DNA from: Marthasterias glacialis
Taxonomy: Eukaryota > Echinodermata > Asteroidea > Forcipulatida > Asteriidae
Assembly (NCBI GenBank): GCA_911728455.2
Contig: OU452219.1
Location: 7,934,320 to 7,998,319, forward strand
DNA length: 64,000 nt
Reading direction: 5' to 3'
The position numbers were made by a program, and so were the translations under genes. This document shows, in pieces, positions 1 through 12,204 of this stretch (the first letter of the stretch is position 1; each line of letters starts with the position of its first letter). Below the pieces are notes generated by a model, which saw nothing but the letters and a program-made list of their open reading frames with translations, searched no databases and was not told the origin of the DNA.

Positions 1-3000
1 GAATTTGTAAAAAGCGATTATTTTTTTACTAAAAATAACCGTCTACTAATAAGCCTGACTGCCCCTTTGCAACCTGATGTGAAGTTAATCAAATACATTT
101 ATGTTGCCTTCAATCTAGGAACAGACTTTTTCATCGTCCTTTTCAAAAAAATTGTTTGTTCAACCGAGTTCCCAGATGCAATAAACACATGGGTTTGAAT
201 TATACATAGCCATTCTCTAAAATTTTGGGATGTCTTGTAGAAAATTGGCAATATCATTAGCTGCTGATATCATTTCTCATCCTGTCTCCCATAGAGATCG
301 CATCTATTGTAGTCTGTTGTATGGGGGCCCCGTCTTGCCACAAAAGGATAAATTAAGTCGTTCTCCTCATTGGTCGTTTGTTCTCCATAAACGTACTAGT
401 CTCTTGGTGCCAGTGTCTCGGCTGGAGACGAGTCGTGATGCCCTGGGGCGTGCTACATTATCCTGTCCGCTGGTGATGATTTATGAGTTACATTAACATC
501 ATTACAACTACTAAGTCTTTGAAACCCACCCTACGTGTACACAGCATCTTCAAATGAAGGTTTCTGCACTTTAACACAAGAATGACTCAAGCAATTATTT
601 CATTTTTTTTTTTTTCATGACTATGTACTGACAACCACACTTGAAAACCTTATTGTAAATTAATCTCCTTGAGCAAACAGCAAATTTGAGGGGGGGGGAG
701 ACAAATGAATTTTTTATATTGTGCATTTATAGCCTAATAGTACACAACCGCAATGATCTTCTCCACCCTAAATGCAACTTAAGGCAAATATCAGACTCAG
801 TGCAACCATCAACAGCATGAGGCATCAAGGTGAACAGAAACATTCTTTTGTGGTATGTATCACTTGACAACAATGGGAAAAAGTGTCTATGCCACCCTAG
901 TAATAAGTCACTCAAAAGGAACAGGCGAGAGTAATCAAAATTAAGCTGATAAAAAACTTTAAAATGATGACCCAAAAAACAGGATACCAAATGGTCTTCA
1001 ATATTTTTAACATTGAGAATCACATGAGAAAAATTCCCAAGGAAAAGCCAGGTCACTATTTTTCTGCCGGCTCCTTTCCTTATTCTGCTTGCAGAGGTCA
1101 AATGTGTAAAGAAAGCCTGTTGCTGCTACACAAGGTCACAATACACTTTTATGCCTCTTTGAAGGAAAGCAGGCTGAATGGGAAAATAGCAACAAGGACT
1201 CAATAATTCAGTTGGGCTTATTCCACACATAAAGAAAGATGTCGTCTAGAAGCCGGTAGTTACTGCTTGAGCAGCGATGCAAGACCAGCCCATTAATCAG
1301 CATTCAAAGGGTCTTTTCTGCATTTACCCCCACGCCACATACACAAAGGAAGTAAAATTTCTTTAGTCCGGGTCATGGGTACGCAAAGTACTATTCATGA
1401 GGATATTTTCTTTAGGAGCCCCTTAGATTCCAGAATAATATCAGAGCACAGAATCTACAGGTGCACAAAGTGTGTGCATCCAAGTGAACACGCTGCTCCT
1501 TGAGGAGTGATAACCCCTTTGAAGCTGTTCATTTCCACTTGGATTGCGCCATTAATCATACATGAAATATTCTGGACCCATAAAGAACTTGGGTGTTTGG
1601 GGAACACTTGTTGGGTGTATTACTAGATGTACATTGTACATGGTGAGAGACATCTCTCGGGTCGTTTGATATAATTATAAGCCTTGGTTTGGGGGTTATT
1701 TTTGATGAATTCCATTTGGGCTCTTTTCATTTTCAATACGAAACACAACTGTTGGTTCCGGTCCAAGATGTGGTTTATTGCTTGATAATTTACAAGATAA
1801 TACAGATACATTTTTTTTACACTTTGCTTGATGGATTCTTTATCGAGGATTCCAAATTGATGACTTATTTTAGTGAGGGGGAAAAAACAACAACCAAGAA
1901 TTGTCCGTGTTTTGCCAGGGATTATGTGCACTTCATAACAGGCTTATTTCAATTGCTGAAATCAAAATAAGCAACATAAGCTTCCAATGGTATTTTCTAG
2001 ACATGGCCAGTAATTAAGACAGAAATATTTCTCTGGAGGATTGGAATTGGTATGAACTTTATAATCGGTGAGCTTTTAAATTGAAGTTGATCAACTTGGC
2101 TTTTCATTAATTACCAATACAACCCTTTACTTCGTCTTTAAGGCATTATTTATGATCGATCCCTGGATATGTTGCTGGTGGTTGACAGGTCTATTGCCTA
2201 ATTTTAAAAAGGATGACCGCAGGCTTAGGCGAGTGAGTATGCCTGCACCTAAACAAATTCCTCTTCACCAGAATGGGAAATGCAGCATAGATATGTCATA
2301 AAAACATCTTACATTTTAATTACCAGAGCAGGCTAGCCTTCTAATACAACAAAATGCATAATTTTGTATTGGTCTAGCATACAATGTTGCAATGCAATTC
2401 CTCAATGAACTCCTATCTGTTTTGAACTTTTGTGCAGGTAGTCATCAATTTAAACAAATGTTGATCAACTTTTGAAACTTTTAAGGTTTCTCAGCTGTCG
2501 ATGTCCAAAGTTTCCACTGAACCATTCCCAAGCTAACTATCAGTGGTCAGCTCCCCATGCTGACATAAAAGGGAGTTTTGCTGTAAACACCTCTAGATAT
2601 ATTTTCAAACGAGTACAGAAACTGGTCGAATGAACCAGGGACTCTCTCCCCTTGAACCGAGTTATCAGTTTGAAAGCTACGTGTGATAGGTCATGCTATT
2701 ATTCACTATGGCTAAGAACTTAATTTACCTCTAATGGGTTCACATTGATGTACAGTTACATCACCTACGTTTTATTCATTATAAACTGTGCAAGTCTCGC
2801 GTGCATCGAAAACGAGAAAACAAGTCCAAAGAAGACTGTATTTTTGTTATGAAATCAACCCTAGCATAGTCTTTCTCATAGGCTAAAACTCATACTGATT
2901 TCTTACAGAAACAATTTAAATTTTAATATAATTCAAATAATTTGTCATAATTAACATTGAAACAAAATTAAAACTTGGGAAGAGGATGCTTATTCGACCT

Positions 3001-3631
3001 TGATAATTTATCTAGACTACATGCAGTATGAATTGCAAATCACGCACGAATTTGTGCATCCGTTACATAGGTTTAATGATAACATGAAGGTCAGTTGGGC
3101 AAAGTTCTTAATTGTTTACAAGTAACCAGAAACTGAGGTCAAGTCTTATTCTCAGGTTTTTCTTCATTAGTTTGTTAAATTTATTTTACTTTCATATATT
3201 TCATTGCTAAATTCTATTTTCCCAACAATATAATAACAAATTTGATTCATAAACTATGTTAAACTAAAGTATTTGAAGAACAGAATCTTGCACATGTGAA
3301 ACGCAATATGGCTGAGACCATCTTAGTCCTGGAAGTTCAAAAACTTGCACAGTCCTTTGACACCATTTCTCCCCCCACAAAAACCTCCTTAAAATCTCAT
3401 CTTGCAAACGACATAATTTTAAAAGTGACAATATTGAATGATTAATAATTGGTTTTCTGCAGAAACATACATTTACCAAATATGTACAGCTTAAACAATT
3501 AATTACGGTGATATGGTACACAGCACACAATTTCAATTAAAAGAAAATTACAGGTAAGATTAAATTGCCGTGGTTTAACAGCTCTCCCATATGTTGCCTG
3601 AAACTATAAGGCATACACTAAACGTCACAAA

Positions 3632-3657
3632 ATGATGATGATGATGGTGATGATGAT
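3632..3657. repeat. (ATG)n microsatellite
   Basis: Trinucleotide ATG repeated about eight times with one interruption (ATGGTG). It is a simple repeat with no visible coding context. Confidence 0.8.
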
Positions 3658-4523
3658 TTAAATAATAGATGGTAATTTTTTATAAAATTGGTGCTAATTC
3701 CCTGCTCATTGTCAGCGCTGCCTCGTAATTGTTTTTTGTTTTTTCGTTTCACAAGACTGCTTAAGAAAAAGATGGATAGCCAATGCTGCACATGAATAGC
3801 CATCTACCTGAAATTATGCCTGCTGTGCAGAACACAATGGGCCATCAATTGTACCGCGTTCTCACAAACAACTTTTCATGGTATACATTTATGATCTGAC
3901 AAACCATTATAATATCCTCTGTGATGAATATCAGGTCTACTTTGGTTGTTATGAACATGGCAAATTAATTCCTCTCTGTTTCATGTAATTAGGTGTTTGA
4001 AGCAAAGCAAGGAACACCTCTTGTTTTTGTTTCCTTTTAAAAAAATAACTTCTCTTCTTTTTTTTCTTCTACTTCTCCCATGCTAACAAAGACACCTCAG
4101 GTCACATAACCTTCAAACTTCACACAGTTAGATTTTCACTAGTAGAAGACATTGCTGTGGTGACTACATGATGACGTCACCAGGCGTCAAATTACTTTAA
4201 TTCAAAGTTTAACACTTTAAAAAAATCATAACTCAATAACCACATGTAACATAATAACAATCTTAACGTCATTCTATAAGTCTCTGAACAGCCTACAACT
4301 GTTACACATACATGTATATGACTATGGTTTAACCTTTAATTCCAGTCTCAACAACTACATATCATACAACCACAACATCTTGTACATGCAGAATTTTGAG
4401 CCTGCTTAATCTTTTGCACAGAGATGACACCAGTTTGGACGTAAAAGCACACATACATATTGACCCACATTGATAACGTATGGATGCATTCATCAAATCT
4501 CACACACTAGACTAGCATAGGGT

Positions 4524-4613
4524 ATGGAATGCCAATAAAAGAAAAACTTTGGTTTATGAATGGATCACATGGAATGCCAAAAAAGAAAAAACTTTTGTTA
4601 ATGAATGGACCAC
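4524..4613. repeat. 45-bp tandem duplication
   Basis: Two adjacent copies start with ATGGAATGCC at 4524 and 4569. Both continue with an A-rich stretch and a TTAATGAATGG- or TTTATGAATGG-like end. A few substitutions separate them, so the duplication is not brand new. Confidence 0.75.
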
Positions 4614-5801
4614 ACTTTCACATAAGACATTTGAATTTCTCATTTAGTTTGGTGTTTGCATCTAGGTTTAATATTACCAATATGTACTATGACGACTGAG
4701 ATGACCTGAATTGACCTTACTTCCTGTCCAAAACAGTAGTTCAAATAAAAAGCACATTACTATGAAGCTCTATGTATGCTTTGTAAGGTCATTATGATAA
4801 ATCCACTTCTTTAGCCTTTGATTTTTATCTACTATTCATACACCTGAACAACCAGTGTTTGTTATCCTAGAAACACTACGATTCTAGTTTTCAACATGTA
4901 TCTTTCATTGTCTCCGATGCTTCCAAAAACTTTGGGGATGCAGACAAAAACTACAGTAAATTGTTGTCAAGCAGTAATTTCAGGATACACACTGAATAAT
5001 TCTTTGCCCGCAAAAAAATTCCACTGTTTAATGCAACAACATTTTAAACTTCACTGCAGGAAAATGATGCTATTTTCAAGTAATCCTGAAATCTCAAAGA
5101 CAGTACACCATGTGATTATAATATGACTAATCTCAAAGGACCAAGTTTTTTTTTCAAATAAATTATTTGCTTATATGGAATAAAGTCATGTTGATTAAGA
5201 AGATTTTCTAGTGATTATTTCAGAGTTCCCCAAGACATCATTTCATTCCACCTTGAAAACATTACACGATACTTGTTCAAGCCATCACTTTTATCATCAA
5301 CATGGATCCGTCTTTTGAAATGACAACTTACCTACAACATAGTTGTGATATTTCCCTGCCGTATACAGCTTGCGCTTTGGAACCTGTAGAGTACAGATAC
5401 AAAGGTCGTAAGGTTAACCATTCACGACCAACAGTTTTCAATAAATCATTTCAGCAGTGCAGCAAGTAACGATCACTGTCTAATAGATGGGTTGCAATAG
5501 ACGCCATCTTTGATGACAATTTCTATTTTGGCCTGTAGTCGCCTCAAGCGATTTAAATTTTGACGCAGACCGAGTTGTTTACCAACCAATTGTGGAAGAT
5601 GTTTATGAAATGCACGTGTGCCACGTGCAGCACAGTTGTGCACTCAAAAATGTGCCATCATTGTCATCAAAGATGGCTGATTTTTCCCAGTGTTAACATC
5701 ATGTGCAACCCATCTATACATAAAACAAATTCCCTAGCCAACTGTGTAGCCTATATTTCTGCAATTACATTCATTACAGCAATTATTGCTATTCTTTATA
5801 A

Positions 5802-5985
5802 GGGCCCAATTTCATAAAGCAGAAAAAGTAGCTCGGTACAAAACAATTCGTTTACCAGAATAAGGTTACCAGCCCCAAAAACCATGTCACATGTACTGTC
5901 TGTGACTGGTTTCCTGCTTATTTTTGCTTAGCATGAAACTGTTGAGCAAAGTTTTCTGTTTAAGCAGCTCGAAGAAAGTGGGTCC
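5802..5985 (+). mobile_element. Inverted-repeat element, family A, copy 1
   Basis: The left end GGGCCCAATTTCATAAAGC and the right end (TAAGCAGCTCGAAGAAAGTGGGTCC) are imperfect inverted repeats of each other. The interior motif TTACCAGAATAAGGTTACCAG and a CTGTGACTGGT...TTTTGCTTAGCA block recur at 28.1, 38.2, 50.6 and 53.9 kb. No ORF is present. This fits a short non-autonomous (MITE-like) element of about 185 bp. Confidence 0.7.
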
Positions 5986-6514
5986 TGGTAAATAAAAAAT
6001 CTTCTGATTTTTGACAGTTTAAAACCAAGAGGTCACCCAGATTAACCCCATCTACCTACGATTAACCCTATCTCCCTTGAGTGATTTACTAGGATCCTTC
6101 CTCACTCTCAAGAAAACCAACACCATATCTTAACGCTCAATGTTGGATTCACAGATTGCTGTGCCTGGTCCCGCGTCAAGCACAATCAGTTTACTGGTGC
6201 GCTCCTCAGTCCAACAGAATCAAACAAAACTAGCAGTTGGCTTTGGATGGGTTGGGAATTGTTAGGATTGAACAACTTTTTAAAGTTTCTGTTGGAAATA
6301 GTTTCATAGTAAATAAATGGTACATTATTTGTGCATAGTAATGTGTTACAAGTACTTTACGGTACCTTCATGTGATAAATTCCTCAGAGCTTGACAAGGC
6401 TGGAAAAGATCAATACAGAAAAACATACATGAGGAGAAATAAAGACCGTTAGGATGCCTCCTAGCCCCCACCCCCCCGATCTTTCCCCTAAAATTATAAA
6501 TAAAATGTATTTGT

Positions 6515-6925
6515 GGAGTTTTGTGGCTGAGCGGTCTAGTGCGCCAGACTCACATTCTGGTGTTGTCAGAGTGTGGGTTCTGGTCCCGGTCATGGCACTT
6601 GTGCCCTTGAGCAGGACACTTCACCATTATTGTTTCGTCCTTTGGATGGATCGTCAAGCCGTAGGTCCTGTATGCTGTGTAATGCACGTAAAAGAACCCA
6701 GTATACTTATTGTTAAGAGAAGGGGTTTGCCCCAGTGTTTCTGGCATGGTTGGTTGCAGATTGCGCCTCATCACCTTGCAAACCCCTTTCAACTTGCTAT
6801 ATAAATGGGTCTCATTATTTAAACATAGCTATGAATACCTGTTTAAAAAATAATGAGTGCTTTCAGATGCCAGCCGGGTGTGATAAAGCACTATAAAAGA
6901 ACTGTGTATTATTGTTGTTATTGTT
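6515..6925 (+). mobile_element. tRNA-derived SINE, copy 1
   Basis: The head carries a Pol III A box, TGGCTGAGCGG, at 6524-6534 and a B box, GGTTCTGGTCCC, at 6576-6587. Spacing and sequence are those of a leucine/serine-type tRNA. A long tRNA-unrelated body follows, then an (ATT)/(GTT)-rich tail near 6905-6925. The head resembles the element at 7423, but the bodies differ. Such SINEs are abundant in echinoderms and hemichordates (from memory). The 116-aa open frame over it is incidental. Confidence 0.75.
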
Positions 6926-7084
6926 TTATAGTACGTTCATGTAGATGCGCCCTTTATTGATGAAAACTTTCTATGCCCCTTCAAGAACATAATAATTTTC
7001 ATAGTGGACTTTCCTTCATCATGTTAAATCAACTGATCAACTGAATTTTTTTGCAAATGACTTATTAATAGGAAAAAGGAATTA

Positions 7085-7230
7085 GTTGTGGCAAACTGCT
7101 TACCCAATAAAAATGACTTGTGGTATAAATGCAAAAATTGTTCATGGTCTCACGGTTCGATCCTACCAGAGTCTTCTCAAAAGGCTTTGAGAAAGACTCT
7201 GCTAGGGTCGAAAACGTGAGACCATTAGGC
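7085..7230. mobile_element. Foldback element, family B, copy 1
   Basis: The core 7144-7225 is a long imperfect hairpin. ATGGTCTCACGGTTCGATCC on the left pairs with the complementary arm ending GTGAGACCAT at 7225, around a loop that contains a second CTTCTCAA/TTGAGAAAG-type pairing. The preceding GTGGCAAACTGCTTACC also precedes the related hairpin at 21785, so the mobile unit is longer than the hairpin. Confidence 0.7.
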
Positions 7231-7422
7231 ATTAAAAATTTTTGAATGATTAATATTCTAATACTATTAAGTAACAATAATAGGCATACACATTTATAAA
7301 GGATTACCAAGACCAAGTGTGCCATCGTACAAAAGAATAGTCCTTCATTTTAAGAAATACGAGGAGAGCTATAAACTGCTCTACTTAAATTATTGAGGAG
7401 AGCTCTTTGCACTCCTCAGAAC

Positions 7423-7783
7423 GTGTCGTGGTTGAGCGGTTTAAGTGCATCAGACTCAAGTTCTGGTGGCTAAGTCATCAGGGTTTGGGTTTGAATCCCA
7501 GTCATGACAGTTGTGTCTGTGAGCAAGACACTTAACTATAATTACTTCTCTCCACCTAGGGGTAAACGGGTACCTGTGAGGGCAGAGATGGTTCTTGTGA
7601 TTAATTTAGATTGGTGCACTACATACTTGGCAGCACAGGCTTTATACTCCCATGGGAGCTGAGATGGTTTAGGAATGAAATAAATGGACCAGTGTCCTGG
7701 GGTAATAATGTTGGGGCGCCATGAGCGTCACTGAGTGACAGATTTGAGCGCTATGATAAGAAGCCAAAATTATTATTATTATT
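7423..7783 (+). mobile_element. tRNA-derived SINE, copy 2
   Basis: The A-box region TGGTTGAGCGG (7429-7439) and the B box GGTTTGAATCCC (7488-7499) form a leucine/serine tRNA-like head. A body with AAGACACTTAACTATAATTAC follows, and the 3' end is an (ATT)n tail at about 7769-7783. The complete organisation (head, body, short tandem tail) suggests a near full-length SINE of about 360 bp, mobilised by a LINE with a similar tail. Confidence 0.8.
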
Positions 7784-8319
7784 TGACAAAACTTTACACA
7801 TTAGTCTAAAAAGTTATTCATATCATGTGTGTACCAAATTGAAGGATTGGATTGGTGGATTATTATTTTTGTTACATGATCAAAGCAATTAAATGCCACA
7901 TCAGTAGTTATTTCCTGCTGTAAATAATTTTTTCCACAATTTTCTTTAAACCACTTTAAATTTTAAAGAGTGCTATTTTTGTACTCCTGGGACAAGGTTA
8001 AATATAGGGACTCAAGCCTGTATTTCAATTTTGAGTAGCTGGAATTTTTCAATAAAAGGAGATTCAAGGTAAACAAAAACAATATTGCAATTCTTAAATT
8101 TCATCTTAAAAAGGAGTAAAAGATAAAAATATCCAATGAGGGCCTAGCGCAAAATCTGAAAAATGAGAGGTCACGTTAACCTCGCGGCGTGAACCTGTAA
8201 CGTCATCAAACAGCAACAGCTTGCTGTGTATCACTGCACGCGGGGTACTAAAGTTGAAACCCGGACAAGTTTAGAACTTGCCCACGTTTTAAGCCTGCCG
8301 GACAATTTCAACACTTAAA

Positions 8320-8342
8320 CGTGCAAGTTTTAAACTTGCACG
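8320..8342. repeat. Perfect 11-bp palindrome
   Basis: CGTGCAAGTTT, one T, then AAACTTGCACG. A weaker related motif lies just upstream (GACAAGTTTAGAACTTGCCC, 8264-8283). The surrounding 8.16-8.65 kb is CpG-richer than its flanks and has several TGCGCA-type motifs. It may be part of an old inverted-repeat element. Confidence 0.7.
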
Positions 8343-9071
8343 GGTTTCTACCATGATAATGGGGGATGCATTTAGCGTAACGGCCACACTTCCATTGTGT
8401 TTCTCAAATCTTACATTAACAACAGCCGTTATGGGCCACACATGCGTGCATGCTCCGACTGTGTGTCAACATTGCATTTGCGCAACATGACGTAACTTAT
8501 TATGTGCAACGTTACACAAGTTCTGTTCATTCAGGGCATACATGTTAACGCACAGAGTCGTCTGCACATTTCACAGCAGTTGTATTAGCGCACGCACGGT
8601 GTCGTTTGCGCATTAGCGCAATTTTGTTTATTCCTGGCATGATCATCAACAAAGCACAAGGACAAACACTACAAGTTGTCTTTACCCACCGCTCCAAGCC
8701 GATCTTCAGTTGGGGCAAATTGGCTCGTAAATAAATAAATGTAAATATTGCAGTGTCAAAGAAGCCTGAAGTTTATTTATTAGTACTAGATTCATGTGTA
8801 CACTGGCTTGTTCACATGTGTCCCCCCCCACCGTGTTCGTGTGTGCATGATGCTTGCATGATAGCAATCTTGCTGTTTGATGACGTTTTCGGGGTCATGT
8901 GCACATATCATTTGCATACTTTTTTATGTAATGTATTGTAATAGACTTCTGAAATTAGTATAATTCCTTTCCACTTTAAATGATGGGTACAACCTAGATC
9001 TGACAGCTTCATGGAAATGATGTATAAACTCAATCCTAAACAGTGATCACATATCACTGCTGAGCGCAACC

Positions 9072-9176
9072 TCATGATTTTGCTCAACCTTAAGATGAGC
9101 AAAAATTCTGCTCAACCTGGAGATTGCGCTGCTCAATCTAGAGATTGAGCACTTAATTTCAGGATTTTGCTCAAGG
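9072..9176. repeat. Degenerate TGCTCAA repeat array
   Basis: The motif TGCTCAA recurs about every 20-30 bp, several times followed by CTNGAGATTG or its reverse complement. This gives a short, diverged array with internal inverted symmetry. No function is apparent. Confidence 0.5.
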
Positions 9177-9334
9177 AATTTTTGTCATCAGGAACAGTTG
9201 TGAAGAGCAGATAGCAACAGCATTTTTTTGTATAATTACAATATTTATATATATGCCAATATTCTTTCAAATCAAAATCACCAAGGTCAACTACACCTTT
9301 TTATAAAACTTAATAGAATACATTATAGACAGAA

Positions 9335-9545
9335 AATTCAATGCATCTCACAGCTGTAATAGTTGTAACCCTCCATCCTCCCGACAGGTTACAATGAGCC
9401 ATAGGTAAACTTTTGGCAAATTTTTTGACAGTTCGCATGCACTCCAGGGAATTGGTCTTGAACCGCATCCCCGATACGCAAAATAGTATCGGTCCCTTTA
9501 GCCGACTGAAGAGTATGCAGGTGCTCCGTTCAAATCTGCTGTGAT
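9335..9545 (-). mobile_element. tRNA-derived SINE, third family, - strand
   Basis: Read on the - strand, the segment has an anticodon-arm-like stem (CCGATAC at 9471-9477 pairing with GTATCGG at 9486-9492), then a B-box-like GGTTCAAGACC (complement at 9454-9464). A body of about 100 bp follows. The arm and B box are in tRNA order and spacing. The acceptor stem is absent, so it is a SINE rather than a functional tRNA gene. Confidence 0.65.
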
Positions 9546-9699
9546 AGAACTCCAATGTTTAAACGTTCGGGAATCTGCGTACATACTTTTTTCTCTTTTT
9601 TACACTTGACTTTAACTTTGTTCAATATTTCCATTAGCTTTATGTTACCAATTATTACAAAAGCCCACTTTTCTGGAAACAACGGTGCAATTATGTTCA

Positions 9700-9830
9700 T
9701 TTAAAATGTTGACAAAAGTTGGAAAATTTGCCGAATGTGCACCTATGGTTTGTCAGAACCCTGTTCTACAACCGGAGGATGGAGGTTCACAATTATCGCA
9801 ACTATGCATTTCACTGCATTGGATTATGGA
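9700..9830 (+). mobile_element. Diverged SINE body, + strand
   Basis: This segment aligns by eye with the body of the SINE at 9335-9545, read in the opposite direction: GACAAAAGTT...AATTTGCC, CACCTATGG, GGAGGATGGAGG, GCAACTATGCATTTC. It lacks a clear tRNA head. Together the two form an inverted pair about 150 bp apart. Confidence 0.5.
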
Positions 9831-11180
9831 TCAATACATTTTCTGCCCATACAGGATAAAGTGTTGGATTGGCAATTATCGGAAATAGTGTCCTATCTGA
9901 AAGCTCACTAATTATAACATTTTAATACCAGAACAATCCTCAAATATTCCCCTCTGAGAAACTGTCATGACAATACCATTTAAAGACTCCACAATATTTC
10001 AATTATTTCAATGGAAACAAGTCTGATATGGATGCTATGCCATAAAGTATCTGCAACATAAACCATCCCCCCACCCCCCGGTTATGTTATGGGCAAGGAC
10101 AAGAGAAAGTTATCACCTAAACTGCAGGTGTTCAGCTTCACTTCTCGCAGAAATTCCAAAAGGAATCATTTTTATGTGCAGGCCTTTATTTCCCTTTTTT
10201 GAATATTCCTCTCGAGGAATTGGTAGCTAAAATGTTAATTATTGACCTTTAACATATTTAAAATAGAAAATTCAAGCAGACACTTCATCGTGTCGCCAGA
10301 ACTCTTGCACACTCATGCCCAAAGAAACTAAAATGAAACTAAAATGGTGTTAAGCGAGAAGCGTCGTCAAGACCACAGTAAACCAGGAAATGGCTTATTT
10401 TTCATGATTTTCACACTTACACTATAGTATAACTAACCTTTCCTTTGACCTAAATAATACTTAATACTAATAGGGATATTGTGGCAGTTGTACTTGTAAC
10501 GTACTTAGCCTATACAACAAATTTTAGCCATACCTCTAAAACTAACACAGTCTAACTCAACTGACTAAACAGTATACTTAACACTAACATTGCCCAAGAG
10601 TCACTAACACTAGTAAAAGTAACAGTGACAATTTACGTGAAAGCCTAAGGCTATTTTACGCCATGGGTCTTCGCTTTTGGGGCGGTTATCACTCAGTAGC
10701 ACTTGCCAATTGGATGCTTTGGCCTTAGTGTATCATCAGAAACGCCTCACACTACAGCATGTTTATGACAGGACGAACGATACTGGAACACTTTTGTAAA
10801 ACAAGTAGATCTCTAAAAGAAATAAACCATTCCTTCAACACAGAAACCTCAAATAAATATCGGAACCCTCAAATACCCACCCGAGATAAGGATACATGTC
10901 GAAAATTCGGCAGAATCCGTGGAAACCTGCCAAAAGTTTTGATTGAAGCCAACATTCTGAGCTCACGGAACCAACCGGGGTCACCAAATTTGTCAAAGTG
11001 AGGCAGTTTGCAAAAAACTGTTACAAATAAAGTTTTAATTAAAAATAATTTTTATAATTTATTATTTTTTAGCTTAATTCAAATATTCATAATTATTATT
11101 TAAATAAAATTTAATACTATTTTTATGTTCAAAATATTAAACTACACACCAAATATATTTATATATATATACATTTTTGA

Positions 11181-11308
11181 AAGAGCTTGAAGGTTAGGAG
11201 TAAATGTGTCGTCTGCCAGCAAACAGTCATTAGACAGCTCTTCGGCAACGATCGCGATGATGAGCAGTGCATCGCACCGCTGTGGTTGAAGGAAGACATT
11301 GACATTAG
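11181..11308 (+). other. Possible orphan exon or transposon fragment
   Basis: After a TGA at 11178-11180, a 42-codon frame runs to a strong donor-like site (ATTAG|GTAAGG, GT at 11309-11310). The peptide is unusually protein-like for this AT-rich DNA: it has a CVVC motif, an acidic NDRDDEQ stretch and APLWLKEDIDI. I do not recognise it. Phase 2 at the donor does not fit the next open segment near 11877, so no multi-exon gene can be assembled. It could be an eroded transposon or gene fragment. Confidence 0.2.
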
Positions 11309-12204
11309 GTAAGGAGACAATTTTAACTGATTTTATGTTTGTAAGTCTATTGTCTATTTTCTCTCTAGTTTGGAAATAACCTTAATTTATTCTTTAACAC
11401 AGCATCAGGATTACATGACACGAATGTAGCGTATACTAGAGTAGAGACTTATTCTTGTCAGCCCACGGCCACACTAAATTTGTTTATATTGCCATGATAC
11501 TATTTTTATATTAGTAATTAGTACAGTACAGGGACGTCATCGTGCATCATCAATATAAATGGTTATGATCGCATGATCGAAAACTGCGTCTTGTGAAGTT
11601 CCCTGCCACGGTGTGGTTGTGAGGATAGTTGCCCTGGAATAAAATTACATCAACGTATGCATGTGTTGTGTATAGTTTTCCATTTGCATTTTAAAATAAA
11701 AGCAAAACTCACATGCACAGTCAGACTAAACATATTCGTAAACTGTGACTGTAACACTGAATATTAAAACTTAATGAACACTGTACTAATTCAAACAAAG
11801 CACTGTTTTTGCCTCAAACCTAGTCTGGTTCCCAGACCCAATAATATGCATTTATTCAATCAATGTCGATTTTAGGGTCCGGTATCACCCATAGTCACGT
11901 CACCAAACAGGAGAAATTCCTCCTGTTGCGAGGAATATCCGAAATGTTCCGAAATCGTTGTTGTCAACATTCGGAAAGTATCGTTGATGGCCAGGCCTGT
12001 ATAGACCTTTCTGTTGTTGATAAACAAACTGTGCTGGTTGGCATGGATGGCAAAATGTTTGCAAAACATTCAATCTTGTTGAAAGACATTGTGTCCAATT
12101 CCAAAGTTTTTGCAAACTTTCCATTTTAAGAACATTCCATTATTGGTTGTTTGTTTCCAACAAATTCAATAATATTTTTTAATATTTGTGTAATGTTTTT
12201 ACAG

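Larger units (their letters stand above)
1..5801. other. Non-coding flank, 5' end of window
   Basis: No coding region is recognised here; all open frames are short and resemble nothing known. The stretch is AT-rich with scattered homopolymer runs. It contains an ATG microsatellite, a 45-bp tandem duplication (both listed separately) and a more complex, GC-richer block around 230-490 that looks less like neutral intergenic sequence. It most likely belongs to the intergenic or far-upstream region of the PROX gene. Confidence 0.5.

Noticed and set aside
6524-6590. tRNA gene (Leu/Ser type)
   Set aside because: A and B boxes are present, but cloverleaf pairing is poor and a long SINE body follows. 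The same applies to 7423-7500 and 9450-9545.
10759-11001. 80-codon open frame followed by AATAAA at about 11026
   Set aside because: The peptide is not recognisable and the upstream frame is interrupted by a stop. An AATAAA in such AT-rich DNA is expected by chance. Kept only as context for the orphan segments at 11.2-12.5 kb.
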